Shown here: piece after piece, positions 1 through 8,231 of the stretch | Layout: each line of letters opens with the position of its first letter | Numbering within the stretch: the first letter of the stretch is position 1 | Assembly (NCBI RefSeq): GCF_000763385.1 | Contig: NZ_JQFA01000002.1 | Location: 620,001-684,000 of the forward strand | Source: Leptolyngbya sp. KIOST-1 | Lineage (GTDB): Bacteria; Cyanobacteriota; Cyanobacteriia; Phormidesmidales; Phormidesmidaceae | Length of the DNA: 64,000 bases | Direction: 5' to 3' | Translations under genes and position numbers: made by a program | Notes under the pieces: generated by a model | The model's input: the letters and a program-made list of their open reading frames with translations, nothing else | Databases searched by the model: none | What the model was told of the DNA's origin: nothing

Positions 1-68
1 CCTTTACAGGCATAGTACTGATGCATCATGACAACCTTCAAAACACTTAACCACAAGGGTTTCCGAGA

Positions 69-107
69 GTGCCCAAGAGTGCCCAAACGAGTGCCCAAAG
101 TGCCCAA
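69..107. repeat. Four direct repeats of GTGCCCAA
   Basis: Four copies of GTGCCCAA start at 69, 79, 91 and 100. They lie between the window edge and a tRNA-Ala half-gene. The same arrangement recurs at the two other tRNA/integrase junctions here: GTCCAAAA copies at 55877-55903, and GCCCCAAA/TTGCCAAA-like words near 20288-20325. By analogy with tyrosine recombinases these may be arm-type integrase binding sites. The integrase they would serve would lie off the left edge and is not seen. Confidence 0.45.
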
Positions 108-202
108 AAACGCCTAAATCGATCTAAAGATGGCCAAAATATAAAAACCGCAACAAAGGCTGTATCCCTTGCTGTGTAGTGGTTTGAGGCGTTTTAAGGA
201 AT

Positions 203-243
203 GGAGAATAGGAGATTCGAACTCCTGACCTCTGCGGTGCGAT
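203..243 (-). other. 3' half of a tRNA-Ala(CGC) gene (attachment-site remnant)
   Basis: Read on the minus strand, this matches the distal half of a bacterial tRNA-Ala: part of the anticodon loop with CGC, the 3' side of the anticodon stem (CGCAG), the variable region, a T-arm with the TTCGAAT loop, and the acceptor 3' strand ATTCTCC. Homology stops abruptly at the anticodon, and no D-arm or 5' acceptor strand follows, so it is not a functional tRNA. Such 3' half copies are what tyrosine recombinases leave at the far end of an island integrated in a tRNA gene. The stretch to the next gene (to about 530) holds no convincing coding sequence. Confidence 0.6.
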
Positions 244-531
244 GGTAGATAGCTGAACTCTATTATCTTCGCTGATAAAGGGTTACAGGCTTTATAAAAA
301 AGTCCTCGATCCATTTTCGATCCAAAATTGCTCAATGCTGGCCAGAAACTCACCGCTGGGAGGCAGACCTTGAGGTCAATACCCTTGCCTTGTTGGATCC
401 ATAACTTGCATTGGATGCGGTCTTTTCAGCTTAGTTTCCCCACCGAGATGAGTCATGGGGGAGAGGTTATCGCGCTCTCCGCTGATGGAGTTAGGGACAG
501 GCATTGCTAAGCTTTAGGGCATTCCGATGTG

Positions 532-1080
532 ATGCCCATGAACCGTCCTATTCGATTAACGAAACCCCCAGATAATATCGTCACGGCGACAATAGGCCTG
601 TTAACTCAGGAGCACGCCGGGCAAATCGACGACATCTGGGCAGGCATTCTGCGGGAGACACAGCAGCCTGACGCGAGTTGGGACTGGGCCTATAAGTTAC
701 GACTGGCTGTCAATGATGATCGCTATGAGGCTTACGGCATTGAGTTTGAGGCGCTACTCCAAGGCGTCATCTTGCTCGAAACGCAATGGCACCGTTCCTG
801 GTTGCCACAACGGTTTCCTCTGGTCTACGTCGAATACTTGGCCTCTGCGCCGTGGAATCGCCGGTTACTCGAAGATCCTCCCTATCTAATTGGGGTCGGA
901 CGGGCACTCGTACTCTTTGCCCGTCAGCGCAGTGTGGAGTTAGGTTACGGTGGTCGCGTCGGTCTACATGCGCTAACGGGCGCGGAAGCCTTCTATCGAC
1001 GTTACAATATGCCGGACTACGGCCCTGACCCGGACAAAGACAGATTGGTATACTTCGAGTACGCCGATCTAACGCCCTAA
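532..1080 (+). CDS. GNAT-family N-acetyltransferase
   Basis: About 180 residues with the GNAT core. A central strand (LVYVEYLASAPWN) carries substrate-side residues. The acetyl-CoA pyrophosphate-loop region reads IGVGRALVLFARQRS, followed by a helix and the closing FYRRYNM motif, where the Tyr typical of GNAT general acids sits. The substrate cannot be deduced. GTG, ATG and ATG codons cluster at 529, 532 and 538 with no strong ribosome site, so the exact start is uncertain. A second gene follows after 15 bp on the same strand, suggesting co-transcription. GNAT enzymes beside small partners are sometimes toxins, but the partner here is not a recognisable antitoxin. Confidence 0.7.
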   Translation: MPMNRPIRLTKPPDNIVTATIGLLTQEHAGQIDDIWAGILRETQQPDASWDWAYKLRLAVNDDRYEAYGIEFEALLQGVILLETQWHRSWLPQRFPLVYVEYLASAPWNRRLLEDPPYLIGVGRALVLFARQRSVELGYGGRVGLHALTGAEAFYRRYNMPDYGPDPDKDRLVYFEYADLTP

Positions 1081-1095
1081 CTCATCCAATCGCTT

Positions 1096-1641
1096 ATGAA
1101 TGATGCAATCTTGGCTGAGCAACTGAGAAAAACGGGCAACCTGATGGACTTGCTCAATGACGAGGCTTGGGTTCGGGAAGCAGATGCCGCTCACACTAAT
1201 GAGGAAGGGACGGTTGAGGCGGGTCTGGGTCTACTGCCCTATGTAGAGTTCCTCAAGGATGCTTCGCCGGAAGCTCTGCAGCGGCAGCGGTGGTATGTGC
1301 GAGTGCTATCCATCTTGTTACCGGAGTTGAAGGGGTGGCTAGAGTCGTGGCAGCTTGGGCGGAGTCTAGAGGCTGTCTACATGGAAGCGCAAAAATGCTT
1401 ATACGATCACCTTCGGCATCTCACTCCCGAACAAAGGGCCTGGATTGAGATGCTGTTGGCAGAGGGAGAGCAGGTGTCACCCAACGAACAGAAGGTGATT
1501 CGGGCTGAAGCGATCGCTGTGCTCGCCCAGATGTTGACTACAGAAGACTGGCAGGCGATCGCGAATGTTGCCTCTCAAAAAATGACGAAAGACATTGTAC
1601 AAATGGGGCAAGAAGCGGCGGTTCCTACTGTTACTCTCTAA
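1096..1641 (+). CDS. Hypothetical protein paired with GNAT gene
   Basis: A 181-residue, mostly helical soluble protein with no family I recognise. It has an acidic N-terminal half and a predicted amphipathic stretch ending in an Ala/Val-rich tail. There is no signal peptide or membrane segment. It starts 15 bp after the acetyltransferase stop codon, and the pair is isolated between a tRNA half-gene and a broken porin, so both probably arrived as accessory cargo. A role as substrate or antitoxin of the GNAT is inference only. Confidence 0.6.
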   Translation: MNDAILAEQLRKTGNLMDLLNDEAWVREADAAHTNEEGTVEAGLGLLPYVEFLKDASPEALQRQRWYVRVLSILLPELKGWLESWQLGRSLEAVYMEAQKCLYDHLRHLTPEQRAWIEMLLAEGEQVSPNEQKVIRAEAIAVLAQMLTTEDWQAIANVASQKMTKDIVQMGQEAAVPTVTL

Positions 1642-1818
1642 ACCTAGGCTATTTATTATGGTTGAGAACGGCATGGTGCTTTCTCATCCCACTTGAATTG
1701 GCATAGTTTATTCCCGACCCATGGCTAAAGCTTCTAGTGCGTGAACCAAATCTGTCTAGAGTTATGGCCTCGGAAGATCGGGCGATCGCCCAGGGCAACT
1801 AATGATCGCCCAAGCAAT

Positions 1819-1985
1819 CTAAAACTTAAAGGGTGCTCAAATCACTCCGTACAAGCCAGTGTCGTCGGTGCGGGTGCCACCTTCGTTGCGTAAATTGGCC
1901 TCGCCGTAAACCAGTGCCGGGGTAATGGTCAGAAATGGGTTGATCAGAATCTCAAAATAGCCCTCAATTAAAACTGGATTGCTAG
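1819..1985 (-). pseudogene. C-terminal remnant of a cyanobacterial porin
   Basis: On the minus strand about 50 codons encode amphipathic strands ending in a terminal Phe: residues IEGYFEILINPFLTITPALVYGE, cut short here to the last barrel strands, then GLYGVI, an in-frame TGA, and APFKF plus the true stop. OprB/SomA-type porins of cyanobacteria end with a strand of exactly this kind, with Arg where TGA now stands. The upstream 400-odd codons are absent: homology ends at the hairpin just upstream. The gene is therefore truncated and carries a nonsense mutation. Confidence 0.5.
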
Positions 1986-2031
1986 CGTCACGTGAGTTCG
2001 ACACTTCACTCGTTGTCGAACTCACGTGACG
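1986..2031. repeat. Perfect 18-bp inverted repeat, 10-nt loop
   Basis: CGTCACGTGAGTTCGACA is followed by ten bases and then its exact reverse complement. It sits at the point where the porin remnant ends and an unrelated coding remnant begins. There is no T-run on either side, so it is not a typical terminator. A palindrome at a breakpoint suggests a recombination scar or an inverted duplication. Confidence 0.75.
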
Positions 2032-2168
2032 AGGAATTCTGCGATCGCATTCGCAACACCGACAACCCCGACGAGTGCCCTGTAGTAGCTGACTTCATAG
2101 CCTACCTACGGCGCTGGTTAGTGACGGTGACCCGCCTGAATCCCATCCCTTACGACTGCGATTCCTAA
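1992..2168 (+). pseudogene. Coding remnant, C-terminal tail of unknown gene
   Basis: An open frame of 58 codons from a GTG inside the hairpin ends with a stop at 2166-2168. From about residue 14 the composition is protein-like (DRIRNTDNPDE, VADFIAYLRRWLVTV). It looks like the C-terminal tail of a larger gene whose upstream part was lost at the inverted repeat. I do not recognise the family. It could also be a small gene in its own right, but there is no ribosome site. Confidence 0.3.
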
Positions 2169-2175
2169 CAGCTGG

Positions 2176-4692
2176 TTACCGATTTAGGCAAAAGTCCGCC
2201 TGATTAAGGGTCTCGGGATAGAGGTCGGCGAACCATTCCGTAGAGACGGCATTTTCGCTGTCGCTAACTAGGTATTGATTGACCAAGGTGCGCCACTGCG
2301 GGTCATTGTTAGGCAGCACTAGCCCATAGAACTCGCAGGTCAAGGGTAGGTCAGGGCTCAAGGCAAACGCCTCAAGGGGCTGCCCTGCCAGCCGCAGGGC
2401 AGCGTAGGTCAAAATACCATCGCCGACAAAAGCCTCGATTGCGCCCTGCTGAACCGCCTGGATGGCCTGGTTACGTCCTTCTGGCCCGGAGAAAGGCACC
2501 CGTTCAGCATTGGGGTAGGTGGTCTGCACAAACTGTTCGGTGGTGGTGTTGCTGAGTACCCCCAGCCGTACCCCCGCCAGGGGCAGGTTAGGGTTGATCG
2601 GTTCTGCCTGACCGGCCAGCGCCAGGAATTGGGCGCTGGCAACGAAGATGGTATTGGAGAAAGCAATCCCCGCCACATCAGAGCGAATGGTGTTGGGGCC
2701 GCATTCTAGGTGAACAGTGCCGTCCCTGACCAGGCCAAAGCGGTTGTCCAGGGTGGAGGTGAGTTCTACCACTTGAATAGGTCTATCCAGATCCAGGTGT
2801 TCCGTCAGGTAGGTGCCCAGGGAGAGGGCCAGATCGCCGCAGTAGCCATCCCAGGCATCCTCCTGGTTGAGGAAGCCGAAGGGAGCAGCGTCTTTCCTGA
2901 GCCCCACCTTGAGCACCCCGGTGCGGGCAATTTCGGCCAGAATGCTTTCATTACGGGGGGCAGGCCGAGGGGCGATCGCGGCTGGGATGACGGGGATAGG
3001 CGTTGACCCACCGTAGGCGGCTTCCAGCTGACTGGCTGCCAGATCAGAGATGATATCCACCGCCATGGGCTGCCCTTCGCTGATGAGTTCGCCATAGCGG
3101 GCGGTCAGATAGGGCAGAAATTCCTCCTGGTCTCGCAGGTGGGCATTCCAGAATGCCACACTGAGACTTTTGTAGTACCGAGAGCCCAGTTCCCGATGCT
3201 CTCCCGCCAGCAGTTTAAAAATGCCTCCAGCTCCATCTCGCCCTGGCTTGGAGGTAAAGTGGGTGCCACCTTCAAACATGGCCAAATATTTTGGTGCGGT
3301 CTGCATCCAGACAAAGGGGTGAATCTGCTCTGTCACCACCGTCGAAACAATATCGTTGCCCCCCGCCACCATTAGCAGCGGCACATCAATTTCGCTGAAG
3401 CCCTCGGGGCCGTAGAGCCCGCCGCCGACCGTATGGGCCGCAACGACCGCTTTCACTCGGGGATCTTTCAGGTCGTAGTTTTGGGGGGGCAAAAACCGGG
3501 CACGACATTCCAGATACAGGGCAAAGTTAAAGATGACGTTCTCCTGATCGCAGTTTTCCACCAGGCGGGCGTAGTTGATTTCGGCCCCCCCCAGGGCCAG
3601 AGCAGTGGAGGCCCCCAGCGAATCGCCTACGACACCGATGCGGGTCACATCTGCGATCGCAGCCCACTCTGCCGATTCTGCCGTCAGTTCTTCCAGCCGG
3701 TCAATTAAATACGAAATTTCCTGGGGCCGATTAATGAACTCCATGGGGCTGAGCAGGGTATTCAGCCGCCCCTTCAAATAGGTTTGGCGGTAGGCCAGAT
3801 CGCTGCCCACGTGGTCGGGGAGAATGGCGATAAAACCATAGGAGGCCAGATGTTCTGCCAGGAACGTAAAGCTTTCTTTGACATCCCCAAAGCCGTGGGA
3901 AATGATCACGATCGGGGCAGGCTCGCTCAGCCCCGTGGGAATGTAAATATCGGAGTCAAAATCGTAGTTGACGGTCAGCCCCTCGGCGGTTTGTCGCGTG
4001 GCGGGGTTGGTGACGGTGATCGTGTCTTTCTGGAAGGCGTAGGGGCCGGGCTGGCTAAGGTCGGGCAATTCGGCCACATCCAGATTCGTTTGGGTAAGGG
4101 CTTCCGCCGCCGATTGGGCCTGGATAGCTGCATTGGCGGCCCGGTTGTAGCTGAAGTACAGGGCCAGCTCTCGCCGTAGGGCCAGCAGATCCATCAGGTC
4201 AATGTGAATGGACTGGGCCGGAAAAGCACGCAGGGCATCGATCAGAGTCCATCCCTCAGAGTCGGCGTTGGCCGCCGCGTTAATCACCGCTGCCCGCAGG
4301 GCAATTTGCCCATTTTGCCCCGGTGTGGTCTGCACAACCTTGCCCAGGTTAAACAGCACATCTCGACCCAGGGGGGAGTAGGCCACGTTATCCACCGTGA
4401 CCACATCCAGGGGCAGTTTGAAGGAGAGCCCCGTCTGCAACTGACCTAAGAGGGCATCGTTCAGCAGGGCGGTATAGAGCCTTAGACCTGGGGTGATTTC
4501 TCCCGTTTCTGCAAAGGTAGCTAGGTCATCTACCGAAACCCTCAACACCAGTGGCCCGGTGGTGGTGATGCGAATATCTTCGGCACCATGGCTAGGACAG
4601 GGTTGAATCGCATCGAGCAGCACACCGCCCAAGGCTAGGGTCGCGGCCAGACTGGTTTGCAGAAAGCGGCGGAATCGGGAGGTACGGGCCAT
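2176..4692 (-). CDS. Exported alpha/beta-hydrolase fused to periplasmic solute-binding domain
   Basis: 838 residues. A twin-arginine-poor but clear signal peptide (about 1-36) is followed by a DUF1400-like region (about 37-200). Next comes an alpha/beta-hydrolase with the oxyanion segment SHGFGD (265-270), nucleophile elbow GDSLGAS (Ser358), likely acid Asp447 and likely His478; this resembles cyanobacterial dienelactone-hydrolase/PAF-acetylhydrolase relatives. After a Pro-rich linker (565-582), residues 584-838 form a bacterial extracellular solute-binding family 3 domain (ILAEIARTGVLKVGLR, then APFGF and DGYCGDLA), as in amino-acid ABC transporters. The first two parts are a known combination in cyanobacteria; the appended binding domain is unusual. 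Both halves would act in the periplasm. The gene is the last of a long minus-strand block. The start is the ATG following the 5' tail of that block. Confidence 0.85.
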   Translation of the reverse strand: MARTSRFRRFLQTSLAATLALGGVLLDAIQPCPSHGAEDIRITTTGPLVLRVSVDDLATFAETGEITPGLRLYTALLNDALLGQLQTGLSFKLPLDVVTVDNVAYSPLGRDVLFNLGKVVQTTPGQNGQIALRAAVINAAANADSEGWTLIDALRAFPAQSIHIDLMDLLALRRELALYFSYNRAANAAIQAQSAAEALTQTNLDVAELPDLSQPGPYAFQKDTITVTNPATRQTAEGLTVNYDFDSDIYIPTGLSEPAPIVIISHGFGDVKESFTFLAEHLASYGFIAILPDHVGSDLAYRQTYLKGRLNTLLSPMEFINRPQEISYLIDRLEELTAESAEWAAIADVTRIGVVGDSLGASTALALGGAEINYARLVENCDQENVIFNFALYLECRARFLPPQNYDLKDPRVKAVVAAHTVGGGLYGPEGFSEIDVPLLMVAGGNDIVSTVVTEQIHPFVWMQTAPKYLAMFEGGTHFTSKPGRDGAGGIFKLLAGEHRELGSRYYKSLSVAFWNAHLRDQEEFLPYLTARYGELISEGQPMAVDIISDLAASQLEAAYGGSTPIPVIPAAIAPRPAPRNESILAEIARTGVLKVGLRKDAAPFGFLNQEDAWDGYCGDLALSLGTYLTEHLDLDRPIQVVELTSTLDNRFGLVRDGTVHLECGPNTIRSDVAGIAFSNTIFVASAQFLALAGQAEPINPNLPLAGVRLGVLSNTTTEQFVQTTYPNAERVPFSGPEGRNQAIQAVQQGAIEAFVGDGILTYAALRLAGQPLEAFALSPDLPLTCEFYGLVLPNNDPQWRTLVNQYLVSDSENAVSTEWFADLYPETLNQADFCLNR

Positions 4693-4778
4693 GGGTAAGT
4701 CAGGGATAGATAGAAACAGCTAGGTAGGAACAGCAACTCTGAAACGTTGAGGGTTGGCTTGAGAACTTCAAACGCAAA

Positions 4779-5864
4779 TTATCCCGCTACAACATCCTCA
4801 CTCTCAACAGTTGGAGGGACGAGGGGATCGCCCGGAGACCCAGATCCCATCAGTTGAGCTAAAAGCTGGGTTTCGGGGAATGGCTCTAGCAACAAAGTTT
4901 TTACCATCACTGTCAACGGTAGGGCCAAGAATGCGCCGATGGGGCCTAAAATCCAGGCCCAAAAGACTACGGCGAGAAAGGTAACAATGGTGGAAAGATC
5001 AAGTCCTTTACCCAGGTAGCGGGGGGCAATGGCAATGTCGAAAAAATTGTTAATTAAGGTGTAGCCCACGGCAAAGATGATGGCCTTGGCCCACCCTAAG
5101 GTGAGTAACGCAATCAACAGGGGAGGAATTAAGGAAATGTAAAACCCAACATTGGGAATAAAGTTAAACAGGAAGGAAAAAACGCCCCACAAAACCGCAA
5201 AATTTATACCCAAAAAGCCCATCAGAAGAATTTGCAAAAGGGCGGTCAAGGCTCCTAGCCAGCTTTTAATCAATAGGTAGGTACTGATGCTGCTAGAGAA
5301 GTGGCGAAATCGGGCCAGCATTGGCGGATCGGTGGCGAGTCCGTAGCGCAGGCGGCTGGAGAAGTTGGGAGCGCTGGCCAACATGTAAATGAAAATTAGC
5401 AGCGTAAATCCGACATTTGAAACCGTACCCAGCAGTGCCGAAATGAAGTAGAGCAGGGCTTGTAAAATGCGCCCTGGCTGAAACCACTCTAACTCCTTAA
5501 TATCCTGGGCCTGGATGCCCTTGCCGTCGAGCCATTGGACTAACTCGGTAAGCTGTTGGTCAATCAGGTTTCGATAGGTGGGCAGCTCAGCAGAGAGCTG
5601 GGCTAGGGATGCGGCTAGAAAAAGAATTAGCACCAGACCCACGGCAATGACCCCCAACAGCACCAGAGTATAGGCCAGCCAACTGGGTACCCCTCGTGCC
5701 TTGAGCCACTGCATCAGAGGACTGGTGATCATCGCTACAAACAGGGACAACAAAATAGGGCTCATCAAATCTGAAACGGCCCTCAACCCCGCCACCACCA
5801 GTACCAGACTGGCAAGGCCCAGCAACAGAGTCACAATGCCACGTTTTTCTAAAGATGCAGCCAT
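4779..5864 (-). CDS. AI-2E family transporter
   Basis: 361 residues with the hallmark layout of AI-2E (PerM/YdiK) permeases: two N-terminal hydrophobic segments (LLLGLASLVLVVAG; LMSPILLSLFVAMI), a third around 62-85, a soluble middle, then a C-terminal bundle including the conserved FNFIPNVGFYISLIPP region and the GPIGAFLALPLT motif. Family members export diverse small molecules, probably by proton coupling, and the name does not imply autoinducer transport. It lies 86 bp from the hydrolase-fusion gene and 70 bp from the secreted protease gene on the same strand. The cargo is not known. Confidence 0.9.
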   Translation of the reverse strand: MAASLEKRGIVTLLLGLASLVLVVAGLRAVSDLMSPILLSLFVAMITSPLMQWLKARGVPSWLAYTLVLLGVIAVGLVLILFLAASLAQLSAELPTYRNLIDQQLTELVQWLDGKGIQAQDIKELEWFQPGRILQALLYFISALLGTVSNVGFTLLIFIYMLASAPNFSSRLRYGLATDPPMLARFRHFSSSISTYLLIKSWLGALTALLQILLMGFLGINFAVLWGVFSFLFNFIPNVGFYISLIPPLLIALLTLGWAKAIIFAVGYTLINNFFDIAIAPRYLGKGLDLSTIVTFLAVVFWAWILGPIGAFLALPLTVMVKTLLLEPFPETQLLAQLMGSGSPGDPLVPPTVESEDVVAG

Positions 5865-5934
5865 TCCTGAGCCTCAGCGTTATGGTTGAAATAGTTGATA
5901 TTGAGCCCCCTATTGGCACTGTCGCCTCCTACTA

Positions 5935-8094
5935 TCACGCTTTGTTATTGTCTGGGCCATTTGGGGGCGGTATGGGGGAGAAGCGATCCCGGAACCGCCA
6001 TCCCAATAACACGGCTGCCGCGATTAAGCCGCCAGCGATCGCAGGGGCTAGCCAGAAGTGACGGAAGGGCCGCCGTTCAAGCCGGAACTCCCCGGCCAAG
6101 ATGGTCATCAATCGGGCCTCCAGGCTGGCGTTCCAGAATTTCGTCAGGCCACTAATCTTATCTGCCGGGGTGCCTTCCCGCAGAAATTTGGCCTGTTCGT
6201 ACATCAAAATCTGCTGGGTCAGGTCGTTTCCCGCTGTCTGGGCCATGGCAATATTGCCACGAGCGCTGACCTCGGCCAAGTCGAGCATGTTAATCAGGGC
6301 GCGGGGGTTATCAAATTCAACGGCAGAGCGAATACCAAAGGGCTCCAGCTTCGGGTCAAAGGAGGCCCCCAGGGAATAGTACTGACTGATCAAAACACTG
6401 GAGAGCAGATAGGACATCTGGGATGCTCCCAACCTTGCCAATCCCGCATTTTCCTTGTTCTCCATGGCTTCAACAACTCGGTCTCGGGCATCCAGCACCG
6501 CCAGGGCCAGAAAGTAATTGACATCTTTCGACTTAAAGTCCTCCGCGACCAGTTCAAAGGCTCCCGCGCCTGATGCGGCCAGGGGTTGAATTGTCAGTGA
6601 TTCAAAGGCTTTAACCCCGGCAACGGAAGCCGTATTCAGGGTGTTGATAAAGCCAGCCAGTTCTCGCTTTTCCAGGGGCAGACCGGCACTGATACCTCTC
6701 AATTGCAGGGCGTCCTGGGCCTCGTTAAGTTGCTGGGCGGCCAGGGTGGGGGCAATGGCCAGATAGAACAGGGCTCGCCGGTACGCCTCACTCTCCGGAT
6801 CCCGCGCCGCCTCAGTGGTTTTGAGGACTTCTACTTCTTTCTGGGCAAGCTCGCTTAAACCGATGATCACAATCAAATGGCCAAAGGCCCGACTGGCCGT
6901 AATTGCATCATTGGGGGTCTTGATTTCGGCGGTTTCCAGGCTCTGTAACAGGGACTCTGTCTCCTGGATCAGGGGATGCCAATTCTTGGTAAGCACAGAA
7001 ACATCCCATGGGCGATCGTCAAACTCCGCCAGGGCGGTTTGGGTATTCACCAGATTTTGCACCAGGCGCATCTGAACCAGGGCGGTTCTGCCGATTGAGT
7101 AGGCTGAGGGCAAATTCCCCTGGTCAACGGCTCGACGGGATGTCGTAAAGCTATCCCGAGCCGCCTGATCAATGGGCTTCAGGTCTGCGGGAATGGACGC
7201 GACCGTGAATGCACTGCGCTCTGACTGGTACTGGGCATGGATATCCTCAATCAGGGCTTGAATGGCCTGGACCCCCGCCGTTGACATCTGGGGCGAAACG
7301 TCAGCAAAACCCATCGGCAATGGCAAGGGTTTACCTGTCAACAGCTCGTAAGCCTGATACACATCAGCGGCTTCCTGCACCTTAATTCCCAGTTCTGTTT
7401 CCAAGTCTCGCAGTTGCGGCGTGAGTTGTCCCGCCGGAATTACCACCCGCCGTTTACTTTGCTCGTGGGCCGCCTGCACCTTGAGGGGAATGCCTCCCAC
7501 CGGCCCAATGGAGCCATCCGGGTTAATGGTGCCCGTCATGGTGACTTCTGATTTGAGGGAGTCTCCAAGAATCAGCGCCAGAGTAGAGGACGTAAATAGC
7601 CCCCCAGCGCTGGGACCATCAATATTGCCTTCGGCATCGAAGGCGAAGCTGTACTGATTCAAATCTTCGCCCAGCAGTAGGCTGCTGTTGGTAATCGCCG
7701 TCCAGGCGGAGGAACGCCACTGCTCTCCCGCAACATCCAACTGTGATTCAAAAAAGCTAATGCCCAGGAGGGCTCCCCGCCCAGGTTCCATGGTGATGGT
7801 GGTGGGTTTGATGGCACCCGAAGGGGGAGTCGTGCTGCGGAAAACCAGCACATCAGCGGTGACCTCTCGCCGCTGGCAGAACAGGTTGGATAGCCCAAAC
7901 ATCGAGCTTTGTAGGGGCATCCCCGCCATGCCACAGGTTCCTGTAAGGGGCACCTCAACCGTTGCTGCCTGCTGATGGGCCTGCGCCAATTGGGGTGTTA
8001 AACCGATGAGGGCAGGTGCGATCGCCATCAAAGCCGAAGGTATGCCTAGACTTGGACGTGTGAGATTAGAGATTTTCGCCTTGCTCATGCCCAT
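5935..8094 (-). CDS. Secreted membrane-anchored Lon-type (S16) protease without ATPase
   Basis: 719 residues. A signal peptide (about 18-39) precedes an S16 proteolytic domain within about 100-250. It has the catalytic Ser motif DGPSAG (Ser162), then TMTGTINPDGSIGPVGGIPLK with the catalytic Lys205, which are the Ser-Lys dyad motifs of Lon. No Walker A/B motifs exist, so there is no AAA unfoldase. The remaining 450 residues are helical and unassigned, and a C-terminal membrane helix (about 680-700) is followed by a basic/Pro tail. The catalytic domain would therefore face the periplasm or thylakoid lumen. It sits between the AI-2E gene and the large hydrolase. Two Met codons (8094, 8088) could serve as start. 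Confidence 0.8.
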   Translation of the reverse strand: MGMSKAKISNLTRPSLGIPSALMAIAPALIGLTPQLAQAHQQAATVEVPLTGTCGMAGMPLQSSMFGLSNLFCQRREVTADVLVFRSTTPPSGAIKPTTITMEPGRGALLGISFFESQLDVAGEQWRSSAWTAITNSSLLLGEDLNQYSFAFDAEGNIDGPSAGGLFTSSTLALILGDSLKSEVTMTGTINPDGSIGPVGGIPLKVQAAHEQSKRRVVIPAGQLTPQLRDLETELGIKVQEAADVYQAYELLTGKPLPLPMGFADVSPQMSTAGVQAIQALIEDIHAQYQSERSAFTVASIPADLKPIDQAARDSFTTSRRAVDQGNLPSAYSIGRTALVQMRLVQNLVNTQTALAEFDDRPWDVSVLTKNWHPLIQETESLLQSLETAEIKTPNDAITASRAFGHLIVIIGLSELAQKEVEVLKTTEAARDPESEAYRRALFYLAIAPTLAAQQLNEAQDALQLRGISAGLPLEKRELAGFINTLNTASVAGVKAFESLTIQPLAASGAGAFELVAEDFKSKDVNYFLALAVLDARDRVVEAMENKENAGLARLGASQMSYLLSSVLISQYYSLGASFDPKLEPFGIRSAVEFDNPRALINMLDLAEVSARGNIAMAQTAGNDLTQQILMYEQAKFLREGTPADKISGLTKFWNASLEARLMTILAGEFRLERRPFRHFWLAPAIAGGLIAAAVLLGWRFRDRFSPIPPPNGPDNNKA

Positions 8095-8231
8095 ACCCGC
8101 TGCACTTCATCGATATCAAATGCTGGATCAGCCCTCACACCAGTCAACGAATTCGTAATCGCTTGAGTCATTAGCATGGGATCAAAAAGAATCGAGTATA
8201 CATATCGTTATTCCTGAACGAAAACCAAACC

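Noticed and set aside
114..510. Small ORFs around the tRNA-Ala half
   Set aside because: One reads through the tRNA remnant itself; none has coding character.
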